DNA of 39,370 bases from DASPFV01 sp035620975 (GTDB taxonomy: Bacteria; Acidobacteriota; Vicinamibacteria; Vicinamibacterales; 2-12-FULL-66-21), in NCBI GenBank assembly GCA_035620975.1, contig DASPFV010000142.1:1-39370 (forward strand). Direction: 5' to 3'. Position 1 is the first letter of the stretch, and every line of letters starts with the position of its first letter. Positions 16,241 through 24,287 of this stretch are shown piece after piece. Below the pieces are notes generated by a model. It was given only the letters and a program-made list of their open reading frames with translations, ran no database searches and was not told the origin of the DNA. A program made the translations under genes and the position numbers.

Positions 16241-17290
16241 ATGCAGACCCGACATGAAGTCAACCTCCGCCGAGCGCTGTATGTCACCGTTCTCGGTGGC
16301 TCGTTCGTCCTGGCGGCCCTGCTGGGCCATGGAACGCCATTCGACTTCCGGCTGAAGGCGGAAGCCACAGCTCAATCGCTCTCGCCCGGGGGCGCGCAAG
16401 GCGTGCAGACCCGCGTGACACCGGAGCCCCAGGAGCCGTCCGCTCAGCCGCCACCGCAGAGCGGCCAGCGGGGAAGGGGCCGCGGCGATGGCCGCGGCGC
16501 GGCCCAGGCCGGGCGCGTGCTGGGCCCCGACGGCGAGGTCTGGGGGTTCGACAACACCGCCTTCAACGAGGGCTCGCGCTGGCGGATCCACGATGCGGAC
16601 CGGCCGCAGCCGCGCGTGGTCACCCCCGCGGCGTCGCCGGGAGCGCCGCCCTCGGACGCTATCGTGCTCTTCGATGGCCAGGACCTGTCACAGTGGGTGC
16701 AGCGGGGGCGCGGCGGCGAGATCTCGCCGGCCCAGTGGCTGGTGCACGACGGGATCTTCGAGAGCGGGCGCGGTGGTTCGATCTCCACGAAAGAGAGCTT
16801 CGGGGACGTTCAGCTCCACGTCGAGTTCGCCACGCCCAGCCGCGTCGAGGGCGCGAGCCAGGGCCGCGGCAACAGCGGCGTAATCCTGATGGGGCGCTAC
16901 GAAATCCAGATTCTGGATTCGTACGACAATCGCACGTATGCCGACGGCATGGCGGCATCGATTTACGGAGAGTGGCCGCCGCTCGTCAATGCCGCCCGGA
17001 AGCCGGGCGAGTGGCAGACCTACGACATCGTGTTCGAGGCGCCGAAGTTCAGCGGCCGTCCATCGCCCGGGTATGTCACGGTGTTCTGGAACGGCGTCGT
17101 GGTGCACAACCGGCAGCCCATCCTCGGACCGACCTCGCCCACGATGACGCCGCACACGTACACGGCACACGACCCCGAGCTGCCGCTCACGTTGCAGAAC
17201 CACGGGAACCCGGTGCTCTTCCGCAACATCTGGGTCCGGCGTCTCACGAAATACGACGAGGCTGCAGGCTCGGCGAAGCAGGGACCGTGA
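16241..17290 (+). CDS. Secreted DUF1080 (3-keto-disaccharide hydrolase-type) protein
   Basis: A 349-residue exported protein. An N-terminal hydrophobic stretch (ALYVTVLGGSFVLAALLG) is the signal peptide or anchor. A low-complexity region (about 45-95, Gln/Pro/Gly/Arg-rich) follows, then the DUF1080 jelly-roll from about residue 140: AIVLFDGQDLSQWVQ, QLHVEFATPS, GNSGVILMGRYEIQILDSYD, PGEWQTYDIVFEAPKF, and a final VLFRNIWVRRL. Members of the family, known as 3-keto-glycoside hydrolases, act on sugars or glycans outside the cytoplasm; the substrate is unknown here. The ATG has a near-perfect AGGAGG. Residues around 35-43 (FRLKAEAT) are encoded by a small hairpin described separately. Confidence 0.9.
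   Translation: MQTRHEVNLRRALYVTVLGGSFVLAALLGHGTPFDFRLKAEATAQSLSPGGAQGVQTRVTPEPQEPSAQPPPQSGQRGRGRGDGRGAAQAGRVLGPDGEVWGFDNTAFNEGSRWRIHDADRPQPRVVTPAASPGAPPSDAIVLFDGQDLSQWVQRGRGGEISPAQWLVHDGIFESGRGGSISTKESFGDVQLHVEFATPSRVEGASQGRGNSGVILMGRYEIQILDSYDNRTYADGMAASIYGEWPPLVNAARKPGEWQTYDIVFEAPKFSGRPSPGYVTVFWNGVVVHNRQPILGPTSPTMTPHTYTAHDPELPLTLQNHGNPVLFRNIWVRRLTKYDEAAGSAKQGP
16345..16364. repeat. Small hairpin (CTTCCG/CGGAAG) encoding the FRLKAEAT segment
   Basis: An inverted repeat with 6-base arms and an 8-base loop, inside the signal-peptide-proximal part of the DUF1080 gene. I recall FRLKAEAT-like peptides, encoded by a similar hairpin, recurring near the ends of unrelated proteins in Vicinamibacteria genomes; that is memory, not a search. 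Only one copy is seen in this window. Confidence 0.35.
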
Positions 17291-17303
17291 ACGGAAGGGC
17301 GGG

Positions 17304-17351
17304 ATGACCCGGATTTCACGCCGGAAATTCGTCAGGATCGTGCCGGACTGA
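17304..17351 (+). other. 15-codon frame with a twin-arginine motif, probably a gene relic
   Basis: ATG followed by TRISRRKFVR and a stop after 15 codons. SRRKFV matches the Tat export consensus (S/T-R-R-x-F-L-K), and GGAAGGGCGG precedes the ATG. It reads like the first residues of a Tat-exported enzyme cut off by an early stop. No hydrophobic region follows in any frame that I can join, so it may be an abortive relic or chance. Confidence 0.3.
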
Positions 17352-17468
17352 TCTCATCCTTCCTCGCAGAACGGTCTACGCGGGCGGGATTTCTGACCCG
17401 AACCGACTTGACCCGTCAGGAACATCCGCGCCGCCGGCCGGCGCGGAGCAGGGGAGTGTCCGGGTCGC

Positions 17469-18779
17469 ATGCCAATGGCTCATTCGCTGCAGCTCCTGCT
17501 CCTGCTCGCAGTCATCATCCTCGCCGCCAAGCTTTCCGGAGCGCTGGCGAATCGCCTCGGCATGCCGTCGGTCTTCGGGGAGCTCCTGGCCGGACTGATT
17601 CTCGGACCCACGTTTCTGAACATGCTCGGGTGGGCTGCCTTCGGCGGGACTGCCGAGGGCGGCGAGTCTGCATCCGCAGCGCTCATGGCGGATATCCGGA
17701 ACTTCGCCGAGCTCGGCGTCCTGCTCCTGATGTTCGTGGCGGGGCTCGAGACCGATCTGTCGGAGGTGCGTCGCGTCGGACAGGCGGCGTTCTGGTCGGC
17801 CCTGGGCGGCGTGATCCTTCCGCTTGCGGGTGGGACGGTGGTCGCGGTCGCGAGCGGGTTTCCGCTGTACTGGGAAGCGATCTTCATCGGGACGATTCTC
17901 ACTGCCACGAGCGTCAGCATCTCCGCCCAGACGCTCCTCGAGCTGGGCGCCCTCCGCTCCCGGGAGGGTTCGACGATCCTGAGCGCGGCAGTCATCGACG
18001 ACGTCATGGGCATTCTGGTGCTGTCGGTGGTGGTCGCGCTGGCCAGGGCCTCGGGCGGCGCAGTGGACCTCGCCCAGATCGGGATCGTGCTGGTCCGCGT
18101 CGGCGGCTTCTTCGTGGCAGCGGTCGCGGCGGGTCGCTGGCTCCCGGCGATCTTCGCCTCCGCCGAGCGGCTGCGCATCAGCCAGGGCGTTCTGGCGGCG
18201 GCCCTCGTCGTTGCGCTCGTGTACTCGTGGGCGGCCGAGTACGCTGGCGCCGTCGCTGCCATAACCGGCGCGTATCTGGCTGGTGTTCTCGTGGCCCGGA
18301 CGCCCTACAAGCGGCAGGTCGATGCCGGCATCCACCCGCTCACCTATTCCATGTTCGTGCCTGTCTTCTTCATCAGCATCGGCCTCCAGGCGAACGGGCG
18401 CGACCTCGGAGGCCGCGTGGCGTTCCCGGTTGCGCTGATCGTCGTGGCGATTGTCACGAAGGTGCTGGGTGCCAGCGCGGGCGCGCGCGCCTCCGGGTTC
18501 ACGACCATGCAGTCCATCCGGGTTGGCGTGGGCATGATCTCGAGGGGAGAGGTGGGCCTGATCGTGGCCAGCTACGGCCTGGTCAACGGCCTGATCAGCC
18601 AACCCGTTTTTTCGGCTACGGTCGTGATGGTTCTCGTCACGACCATGGTGACACCGCCGCTGCTGCGCGCGTTGTTCCCGACCCTCGCGGGATCCGGCGT
18701 ACCGATCGACGAGACCATTGCCGGTCCACCCGAAGCTGTCGAGAGGGATCGCGCGCCCGGTCCTCCACCTGGGTCCTGA
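17469..18779 (+). CDS. CPA2-family cation:proton antiporter
   Basis: A 436-residue membrane protein with about 12-13 predicted helices. It exchanges Na+ or K+ for protons at the inner membrane. Family marks: GMPSVFGELLAGLILGP (about 32-48), LLLMFVAGLETDL (about 87-99), ATSVSISAQTLLELGAL and the paired acidic residues in AAVIDDVMGILVL (helix-5 DD of the transport site), and RVGVGMISRGEVGLIVASYG near the C-terminus. The protein ends shortly after the last helix, without RCK/TrkA-N domains. The ATG at 17469 follows a GGGGAG-containing leader; MAHSL at 17475 is an alternative. The GNAT gene follows after 61 bases. Confidence 0.93.
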   Translation: MPMAHSLQLLLLLAVIILAAKLSGALANRLGMPSVFGELLAGLILGPTFLNMLGWAAFGGTAEGGESASAALMADIRNFAELGVLLLMFVAGLETDLSEVRRVGQAAFWSALGGVILPLAGGTVVAVASGFPLYWEAIFIGTILTATSVSISAQTLLELGALRSREGSTILSAAVIDDVMGILVLSVVVALARASGGAVDLAQIGIVLVRVGGFFVAAVAAGRWLPAIFASAERLRISQGVLAAALVVALVYSWAAEYAGAVAAITGAYLAGVLVARTPYKRQVDAGIHPLTYSMFVPVFFISIGLQANGRDLGGRVAFPVALIVVAIVTKVLGASAGARASGFTTMQSIRVGVGMISRGEVGLIVASYGLVNGLISQPVFSATVVMVLVTTMVTPPLLRALFPTLAGSGVPIDETIAGPPEAVERDRAPGPPPGS

Positions 18780-18840
18780 CCACTGACTGGGCTGGCAAAA
18801 TGAACGGAGGCCGGGGCGCAAACTCTGGAGCGGCACTGCC

Positions 18841-19329
18841 ATGATCCGCCTCGCAATCCCAGCCGATCTGCCGGGGATCGTGGCGATCTACAACGAAGCA
18901 GTGGCGCAGCGCTTCGCGACCGCCGATCTCGAGCCCGTGACCGTCGAGCAGCGGACGGCGTGGTATGACGATCACGATCCCGCGCGGCTGCCGATCTACG
19001 TGGCCGAGCGGGGCGGCGAGGTGACCGGCTGGTGCGCGCTCAGCGCGTACCGCGCTGGCCGGACGGCACTCGTCCGAACCGCGGAGATCTCGTACTACGT
19101 TCGGGCCGATTCGCGCGGCCAGGGGATCGGCACGGCACTCGTACGCCATGCCGTCGAGGACGCGCCGCGGGTGGGCAAGCGCGTGCTGTTCGGCATCCTC
19201 CTCGAGCGGAACGCGCCGAGCATCCGCCTGATGAGGAAGTGCGGTTTCGAGCTGTGGGGTCGCCTGCCTGACGTGGCGCTGATCGACGGCCAGCTGGTCG
19301 CCCACGTCTACTACGGCCGCGAGGTGTAG
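18841..19329 (+). CDS. GNAT N-acetyltransferase (phosphinothricin acetyltransferase-like)
   Basis: A 162-residue single-domain acetyltransferase that moves acetyl from acetyl-CoA to an amino group. The acetyl-CoA pyrophosphate loop is RGQGIGTALVRHAV (about 97-110). IRLAIPADLPGIVAIYNEAV, WYDDHDPARLPIYV, EISYYVRADSRGQG, RNAPSIRLMRKCGFELWGRL and a C-terminal LVAHVYYGREV match the phosphinothricin/methionine-sulfoximine acetyltransferase branch. Chromosomal members often detoxify methionine derivatives rather than the herbicide, so the substrate is open. The preceding gene ends 61 bases away and the next starts about 240 bases downstream. Confidence 0.9.
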   Translation: MIRLAIPADLPGIVAIYNEAVAQRFATADLEPVTVEQRTAWYDDHDPARLPIYVAERGGEVTGWCALSAYRAGRTALVRTAEISYYVRADSRGQGIGTALVRHAVEDAPRVGKRVLFGILLERNAPSIRLMRKCGFELWGRLPDVALIDGQLVAHVYYGREV

Positions 19330-19568
19330 GCGCAGCGGGCAGACTTCGGCCTGGCCAGCCCGGAAGCACCAGGAGGGGTTCGCAGCGGCATCTGGAGCGG
19401 CGGGCTGCCTGCCGGATCAGCCCTGCGTCCACCCGCTGGCCACCGCGGCGATGCGCTCGGAACGCGTACAATCCGGAGTGTGACTTCGGCATTGTCTGGG
19501 AAGCCATTCGACCGCATGGAGTCCTCGCGCGCGTGGCGAACGGGTCGGCCCCGGCGGGCGCCCCGGCC

Positions 19569-21578
19569 ATGAACGCGGGCCGGATGGCCTCGCGTTCGAA
19601 GAGGTTCTCCCGAATTTCCAGCCTGCTCGTCTCCCTCGCCGGGCTGGCTGTCCTGTTGGGATGGCTGCTGGACATCCCGGCGCTCACTTCTCTCTATCTG
19701 CCCGGTCCGACGCTCAAGACGAACGCTGCGCTGTGCCTCATGGCCCTCGGCCTGGCGAATCTGTGCCTGCTCCACGACGGCCGGGTCCGCCGCTGGCGGG
19801 CCGTGGCTCACGTGCTCGCCGCGCTTCCCACGGCGATCGGTGCCATGACGCTCTCGCAGCACGTGGTCGGCTGGGACCTTGGTATCGATCAGCTGCTGGC
19901 GACCGAGCCGGCCGGAGCGCTCGCAACAGCGAGTCCCAACCGGATGGGGCCGCCGGCGTCGATTGCGAACGTCCTGCTCGGCACGGCCCTGTTCCTGGTC
20001 GATCGCGCGTCCCCCCGCGCGCGGGCACTCGGGCACGCGAGTGCGTTCCTGACCTGCGCGATCGCGATCCTCCCCCTGATGGGCTACGCGTACGGCTTCA
20101 GCGAGCTGTACTCGCTCGCCCGTTACACGGGAATCGCGATGGTGACGGCCGTAGCGCTGTTGATCCTCGGGGTGGCGATTCAGGCCGGACGGCCCGACGC
20201 GGGGCTGGCCGCGCTGGTCTGCCGGAACGATGAGGTGGGGCATCTGACCCGCCGCCTGCTGACCGCGGGCATCGTGCTGCCCTTTGCCCTCGGATGGCTG
20301 TTCGCCGCGCTGCTCAGCGCGGGAATCACCGATGCGCCGTATGCGATCTCCGCGATGGCGCTCGTGCTGATCGTGCTCATGGCGGCGTTGATCTGGCAGA
20401 CGGTCACGGAGCTGGCCCAGGTATCGGACGCTCGCGCGGCGACGGAGCGCGCGCTGAGCGAGAGCGAGCGGTCGCTCCGCGAGGCAGATCAGCAGAAGAC
20501 GGAGTTCCTCGCGACGCTCTCGCACGAGCTGAGGAATCCCCTGGCCCCGATCCGGTTCGCGCTCGAGCTCCTGAACGGGCCGCCGCCGGTGGCGAGCCGC
20601 GCCCGTCAGACGATCGAGCGTCAGGTCCGCCACCTGACCCGCCTCATCGACGACCTGCTCGACCTCACACGCATCACACGGAACAAGCTGCAGCTGCACC
20701 GGCGTCCGTCCGATCTCCGCGAGCTGGTGAACGATGCCGTCGACGCGGTGGCCGGTGAGCTCGAAGGGGCGAACCACAGGCTGGAGATCCACTGGACCCC
20801 GCAGCCCGTCTGGCTGGAAGTCGATCCCGATCGCGTCGTGCAGATGCTGGTCAACCTGCTCACGAACGCAATACGCTACAGTGATCCGGGAGGAACGATC
20901 TCGATAGCGGCCAGCCTGGACGACACCGACGTGCAGGTCTCCGTGACGGATACCGGCCACGGCATCGAGGCCGCCGACCTGCCCCGTGTGTTCGAGCGCT
21001 TCGTGCAGGTTGGCGCCGGCCGCCACGGCGGCCTGGGGATCGGGCTGGCGCTCGTCAAGGCGCTCGCCGAGCTGCACGGCGGCACCGTCGAGGCGCGGAG
21101 CGCCGGCCTTGGCCGGGGTGCGGAGTTCCGTATCCGGCTCCCTCGCGCAATGGCCCCGGGGCAGGACCGTTCGGGGGAGGTCCTGCGACCCTCGCCGACG
21201 CCCCGGCGCATTCTCGTCGTCGACGACAATCGCGATGCTGCCGACATGCTGGCCGGAGTGCTGACGTCGGCCGGCCATCAGGTTGTGGTCGCCTACGACG
21301 GTCCGGAAGCTCTTCGTCGAGCTGCAGACTTCCAGCCCGAGGTCGGCCTTCTGGACGTCGGCATGGACGGGATGAACGGATATGAGCTCGCGACGCGTCT
21401 GCGCAGCGAGCTGAACCAGCCGGGGCTGCTCCTGGTGGCGATCACGGGCTGGGGTCAGGACGACGATCGCCGACGCGCGCTGGCGTCGGGTTTCGACGCG
21501 CACCTGACCAAGCCCGCGGATTCCGAGGCGCTCTCGGCGCTGCTGAGCAAAGGTATGCCGGAGTCGCAGCAGCGTTGA
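19569..21578 (+). CDS. Membrane-bound hybrid sensor histidine kinase / response regulator
   Basis: A 669-residue signalling protein. The first 280 residues hold about seven membrane helices with a conserved-looking periplasmic loop (GWDLGIDQLLATEP), an integral-membrane sensor whose ligand is unknown. A short coiled linker leads to the HisKA domain with phosphoacceptor His in FLATLSHELRNPLAPI (about 319), then the ATPase domain: NLLTNAIRYS (N box), VTDTGHGIEAADLPRVFERF (G1/F) and GGLGIGLALVKAL (G2). The C-terminal receiver begins at about 548 (RILVVDDNRDAADML) with the likely acceptor Asp in LLDVGMDGMNG and the Lys in LTKPAD. It has no DNA-binding output and no adjacent response regulator, so it should pass phosphate on through an Hpt protein or act alone. 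The start is uncertain: GTG 19533 or ATG 19584 are alternatives. Confidence 0.92.
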   Translation: MNAGRMASRSKRFSRISSLLVSLAGLAVLLGWLLDIPALTSLYLPGPTLKTNAALCLMALGLANLCLLHDGRVRRWRAVAHVLAALPTAIGAMTLSQHVVGWDLGIDQLLATEPAGALATASPNRMGPPASIANVLLGTALFLVDRASPRARALGHASAFLTCAIAILPLMGYAYGFSELYSLARYTGIAMVTAVALLILGVAIQAGRPDAGLAALVCRNDEVGHLTRRLLTAGIVLPFALGWLFAALLSAGITDAPYAISAMALVLIVLMAALIWQTVTELAQVSDARAATERALSESERSLREADQQKTEFLATLSHELRNPLAPIRFALELLNGPPPVASRARQTIERQVRHLTRLIDDLLDLTRITRNKLQLHRRPSDLRELVNDAVDAVAGELEGANHRLEIHWTPQPVWLEVDPDRVVQMLVNLLTNAIRYSDPGGTISIAASLDDTDVQVSVTDTGHGIEAADLPRVFERFVQVGAGRHGGLGIGLALVKALAELHGGTVEARSAGLGRGAEFRIRLPRAMAPGQDRSGEVLRPSPTPRRILVVDDNRDAADMLAGVLTSAGHQVVVAYDGPEALRRAADFQPEVGLLDVGMDGMNGYELATRLRSELNQPGLLLVAITGWGQDDDRRRALASGFDAHLTKPADSEALSALLSKGMPESQQR

Positions 21579-21630
21579 GAGGACCGCCGGGCGGCCACCC
21601 CGGCCGGCTGGGAGCAGCCAACAGACATCC

Positions 21631-23169
21631 GTGCAGGAAGGCATGCGGGAACGGCCTCGACCCCCGAACTCCGAACCTGGGACCTTGAACCCGGAGCCCG
21701 GAACCGAGAACCCAGAACCAGGAACCAGGAACCAGGAACCCGGAACCCGGCGTGCGGCAGCCTGGCGCAGCTGGCTCCTGCCGTTGGGCGTCGGAGCCGC
21801 GATCTGGCTCCTGCCGGTTCCGGTCGGCCTGACGCCGAACGCCTGGCACTATACGGCGCTCTTCGCCGTCGTCGTGGCGGGTCTCGTCGCCGAGCCCGTG
21901 CCGGCTCCCGTGATGGGATTCATCGGGCTGAGCGCTGCCGCCGTGCTGCGGCTCGTCGCGGATACACCGGCCGATTCGGTGCGCTGGGCGCTCTCCGGCT
22001 TCAGCAACGACGTCGTCTGGCTCATCTTCTCGGCGACCATTTTTGCGCTCGGCTACGAGGTCACCGGGCTTGGACGGCGAATCGCGCTCCTGCTGGTGAG
22101 GCGGCTGGGACGGAGCACGCTCGGGCTGGGCTACGCCGTCGCCCTGGCAGATCTCGTGCTGGCCCCATTCATGCCGTCGAACACGGCACGCAGTGCCGGG
22201 ACCATCTATCCTGTCGTCAGAAGCATCCCGCCCCTGTACGGCTCCACGCCCGCGCACCATCCCCGCGCGATCGGCGCGTATCTCTTCTGGACGGCGTTCG
22301 CCACGACGTGCGTGACCAGCTCGATGTTCGCCACGGCGATGGCGCCGAACCTGCTCGCCATGGAGCTGGCGAGGACGATCGCGCACGTCGACTTCGGCTG
22401 GACGACATGGATGGTTCGCGCCCTGCCCTTCGGAGTGGTGCTGTTCCTGCTCACGCCCGTCGTCACGTACCTCGTGTATCCGCCCGCGATCGCCAGCGCC
22501 GGAGCAGTCGTGGCCTGGGCCGGCGCGGAGCTCGCGGCGATGGGGCCCCTCTCCCGAAGGGAGCTGACGATGGGCGTGCTGGCGGTACTGGCGTTGACCG
22601 GCTGGGTCGCCGGGAGCGCGATCGCCGCTCCGGTGACGGTCTCGCTGATCGTGATTTCCCTGATGGTCCTCACCGGCGTCGTCAGCTGGGCCGACATCGT
22701 CGGCCACCGGCAGGGCTGGAACGTGCTGATCTGGTTTGCCACGCTCCTGACCATGGCTGACGGTCTCAGCCGCGTCGGCTTCCTCACGTGGCTGGCCGAC
22801 CGGAGCGCGTCCGGGCTGGGCGGGTATCCCGTCGTCGTGACAGCCGTCCTCCTCATCGCGCTCTTCTTCGTCATGCACTACTTCTTCGCGAGCACGACGG
22901 CGCACACGACCGCGGTGCTGCCCGCGTTCCTTGCCGCGGTAGTCGCGATTCCGGACATGCCGGTGACCCCGGTCGTACTGACCCTCGTCTATTCACTTGG
23001 CCTCATGGGGGTGCTGACGCCTTATGCGACGGGACCCGCGCCGGTCTGGGCCAGCGCCGGCTACATTCCGACGAGGGACTTCTGGAAGCTGGGCGCCCTG
23101 ATGGGAGCGCTGTACCTCCTGGCGCTCCTTGCGATCGAGCTGCCCTTCCTGCTCTACGTCAGCGGCTGA
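21631..23169 (+). CDS. DASS-family anion:sodium symporter with an N-terminal heptapeptide repeat
   Basis: A 512-residue transporter, probably for dicarboxylates, citrate or sulfate with Na+. About 11-12 membrane helices are visible from residue 45 on. Family features: EPVPAPVMGFIGLSAAAVLR (about 90-109), FSNDVVWLIFSATIFALGYE, the substrate motif FMPSNTARSAGTIYPV (the SNT hallmark, about 185-190), VLTPYATGPAPVWASAGYI (second motif) and MHYFFASTTAHTTAVLPAF. Residues 13-40 are four copies of a 7-residue unit (NSEPGTL, NPEPGTE, NPEPGTR, NQEPGTR) unrelated to the transporter. GTG at 21631 or ATG at 21643 starts the frame; no clear ribosome site. It is 52 bases downstream of the kinase gene. Confidence 0.92.
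   Translation: MQEGMRERPRPPNSEPGTLNPEPGTENPEPGTRNQEPGTRRAAAWRSWLLPLGVGAAIWLLPVPVGLTPNAWHYTALFAVVVAGLVAEPVPAPVMGFIGLSAAAVLRLVADTPADSVRWALSGFSNDVVWLIFSATIFALGYEVTGLGRRIALLLVRRLGRSTLGLGYAVALADLVLAPFMPSNTARSAGTIYPVVRSIPPLYGSTPAHHPRAIGAYLFWTAFATTCVTSSMFATAMAPNLLAMELARTIAHVDFGWTTWMVRALPFGVVLFLLTPVVTYLVYPPAIASAGAVVAWAGAELAAMGPLSRRELTMGVLAVLALTGWVAGSAIAAPVTVSLIVISLMVLTGVVSWADIVGHRQGWNVLIWFATLLTMADGLSRVGFLTWLADRSASGLGGYPVVVTAVLLIALFFVMHYFFASTTAHTTAVLPAFLAAVVAIPDMPVTPVVLTLVYSLGLMGVLTPYATGPAPVWASAGYIPTRDFWKLGALMGALYLLALLAIELPFLLYVSG
21667..21750 (+). repeat. Four tandem 21-bp units, GAACCCGGA-rich
   Basis: An 84-base stretch in the 5' end of the transporter gene with a 21-base period at the protein level, built of a shorter GAACC(A/C)GGA-like word repeated many times. 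Units differ by several bases. All are multiples of three in length and the frame stays open through them. The array is too short and irregular for a CRISPR array. Confidence 0.8.
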
Positions 23170-23255
23170 TTGCCCACGCCGCCTGCGCTGGCCCGCGAAG
23201 CCATGAAAGGCGCGCGACGGCCGCGATGCCGCCCGGCGCGCGTTCTGTACGCGCT

Positions 23256-23281
23256 GGGGTGGGGTGGGGGGTCCGGCGGGG
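23256..23281 (+). other. G-quadruplex-forming motif
   Basis: Four G-runs of at least four bases separated by very short loops (GGGG-T-GGGG-T-GGGGGG-TCCGGC-GGGG). This meets the usual sequence rule for an intramolecular G-quadruplex in DNA or in the transporter mRNA tail. It overlaps the terminator hairpin that follows. Confidence 0.5.
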
Positions 23282-23294
23282 CGAAGCCCCCCGG
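23273..23294 (+). terminator. Rho-independent-type terminator after the DASS gene
   Basis: A stem built of CCGG-C-GGGGC pairing with GCCCC-CCGG around a GAA loop, with one bulge, followed by TTTCTCTTT. It lies about 100 bases after the transporter stop and just before the convergent SMP-30 gene stop. The pyrimidine tail orients it to the plus strand. Confidence 0.7.
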
Positions 23295-23301
23295 TTTCTC
23301 T

Positions 23302-24252
23302 TTAAACCGCCGCCGCGCCCGGCACGTCAGCGCGAAAGCGATAGAGACACGTCGCGTGCAAGGAACCCAGCATGACCGTCCGGCCGTCCGGCCCTGCGAA
23401 AGCGATGCTCGTCAGCTGCTGCAGCGTGGTTCCGGGAATCGGGCCCAGGTGCTCGGGCGCCAGGCGTCCTTCGGCAAAGGCCTGTTCCGCGGCGTGGACG
23501 AACGGGAAATTGACATCTTCCAGGATCGTCTGCACGTCGCCGTCCGCCACCCGCAGCAGGCGATTGCTGATCAGGCTGGTGAGCCAGATCGCGCCATCCC
23601 GGTCGAATTCGAATCCGTCCGGGAAACAGCCAGCGCCCAGCGTGGCGACGGTTTCCCGGGCACGGAGCTCTCCGGCAGGGGTGATACGGAATCGGGACAG
23701 TCTCTTCGCGAAGGTCTCGACGACGTACAGCCACGAACCCGCGGGGTCCGGCCGCACCTCGTTGGTGTAGTGCAGGCCCTCGGCGGCGATGCGGGCGCCA
23801 GCTTCGTCGACGACGACCACGAAGCCGTCCCGATGGTCGGGGCGCCAGGCCCGGTGACGCGGTCTCGCCCGCGTGCTGACCGAGATCCAGGTGCGTCCGG
23901 AAGCATCGGTGATGACGAAGTTGGCAGGCGGCAGCGGCACGCCGTCCACCTCGGTCAGGAACGGCTCGAGGTCGCCGTTGCGAGGCAGCCGCCAGACGCC
24001 GCCCTCCTCGCCCAGGTTGGCCAGCAGAAAGGAGCCGTCGGGGCAGAGCGCGATGCCGTTCGGACGCAGGTTCACATGGCTGCGGCGCGGCAACACCGTC
24101 TGCTGCGAGCCGTCCCACGCGATCTGCGTCACACCGCCGCTCCAGTCCGGAACGAATACGGCCTCGCGGGTCGCGACGACGCACTCGGGCCGGCGCAGGT
24201 TCGAGCCGAAGGGCCGGAGTTCGTGGACGTCGATCGAGCGGTGCTTTGACAT
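23302..24252 (-). CDS. SMP-30/gluconolactonase-family lactonase
   Basis: A 316-residue six-bladed beta-propeller hydrolase, likely opening a sugar lactone to the acid. The metal ligands of the family are in place: Glu in RRPECVVAT (about 21-29), Asn in YTNEVRPDPAGSWLYVVET and Asp in CFPDGFEFDRDGAIW. PNGIALCPDGSFLLAN is the early blade motif. No signal peptide is seen, so it should be cytoplasmic. It is transcribed away from the oxidoreductase/dehydrogenase pair, with only 35 bases between the starts, so the promoters must overlap each other or the coding sequences. The three genes look like one sugar-acid module. Confidence 0.88.
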   Translation of the reverse strand: MSKHRSIDVHELRPFGSNLRRPECVVATREAVFVPDWSGGVTQIAWDGSQQTVLPRRSHVNLRPNGIALCPDGSFLLANLGEEGGVWRLPRNGDLEPFLTEVDGVPLPPANFVITDASGRTWISVSTRARPRHRAWRPDHRDGFVVVVDEAGARIAAEGLHYTNEVRPDPAGSWLYVVETFAKRLSRFRITPAGELRARETVATLGAGCFPDGFEFDRDGAIWLTSLISNRLLRVADGDVQTILEDVNFPFVHAAEQAFAEGRLAPEHLGPIPGTTLQQLTSIAFAGPDGRTVMLGSLHATCLYRFRADVPGAAAV

Positions 24253-24287
24253 CGCCGTGAGTCACCCCATACGCTCTTGACCTTCGT

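Noticed and set aside
19311..21644. Very long minus-strand open frame antisense to the histidine kinase
   Set aside because: Translation is Arg/Gln/Glu/His-rich with no motif. Such frames arise by codon bias in GC-rich genes, and the plus-strand frame has clear kinase domains.
21664..21750. Tandem repeat as a CRISPR array
   Set aside because: Units are 21 bases without spacers, imperfect and translated in frame.
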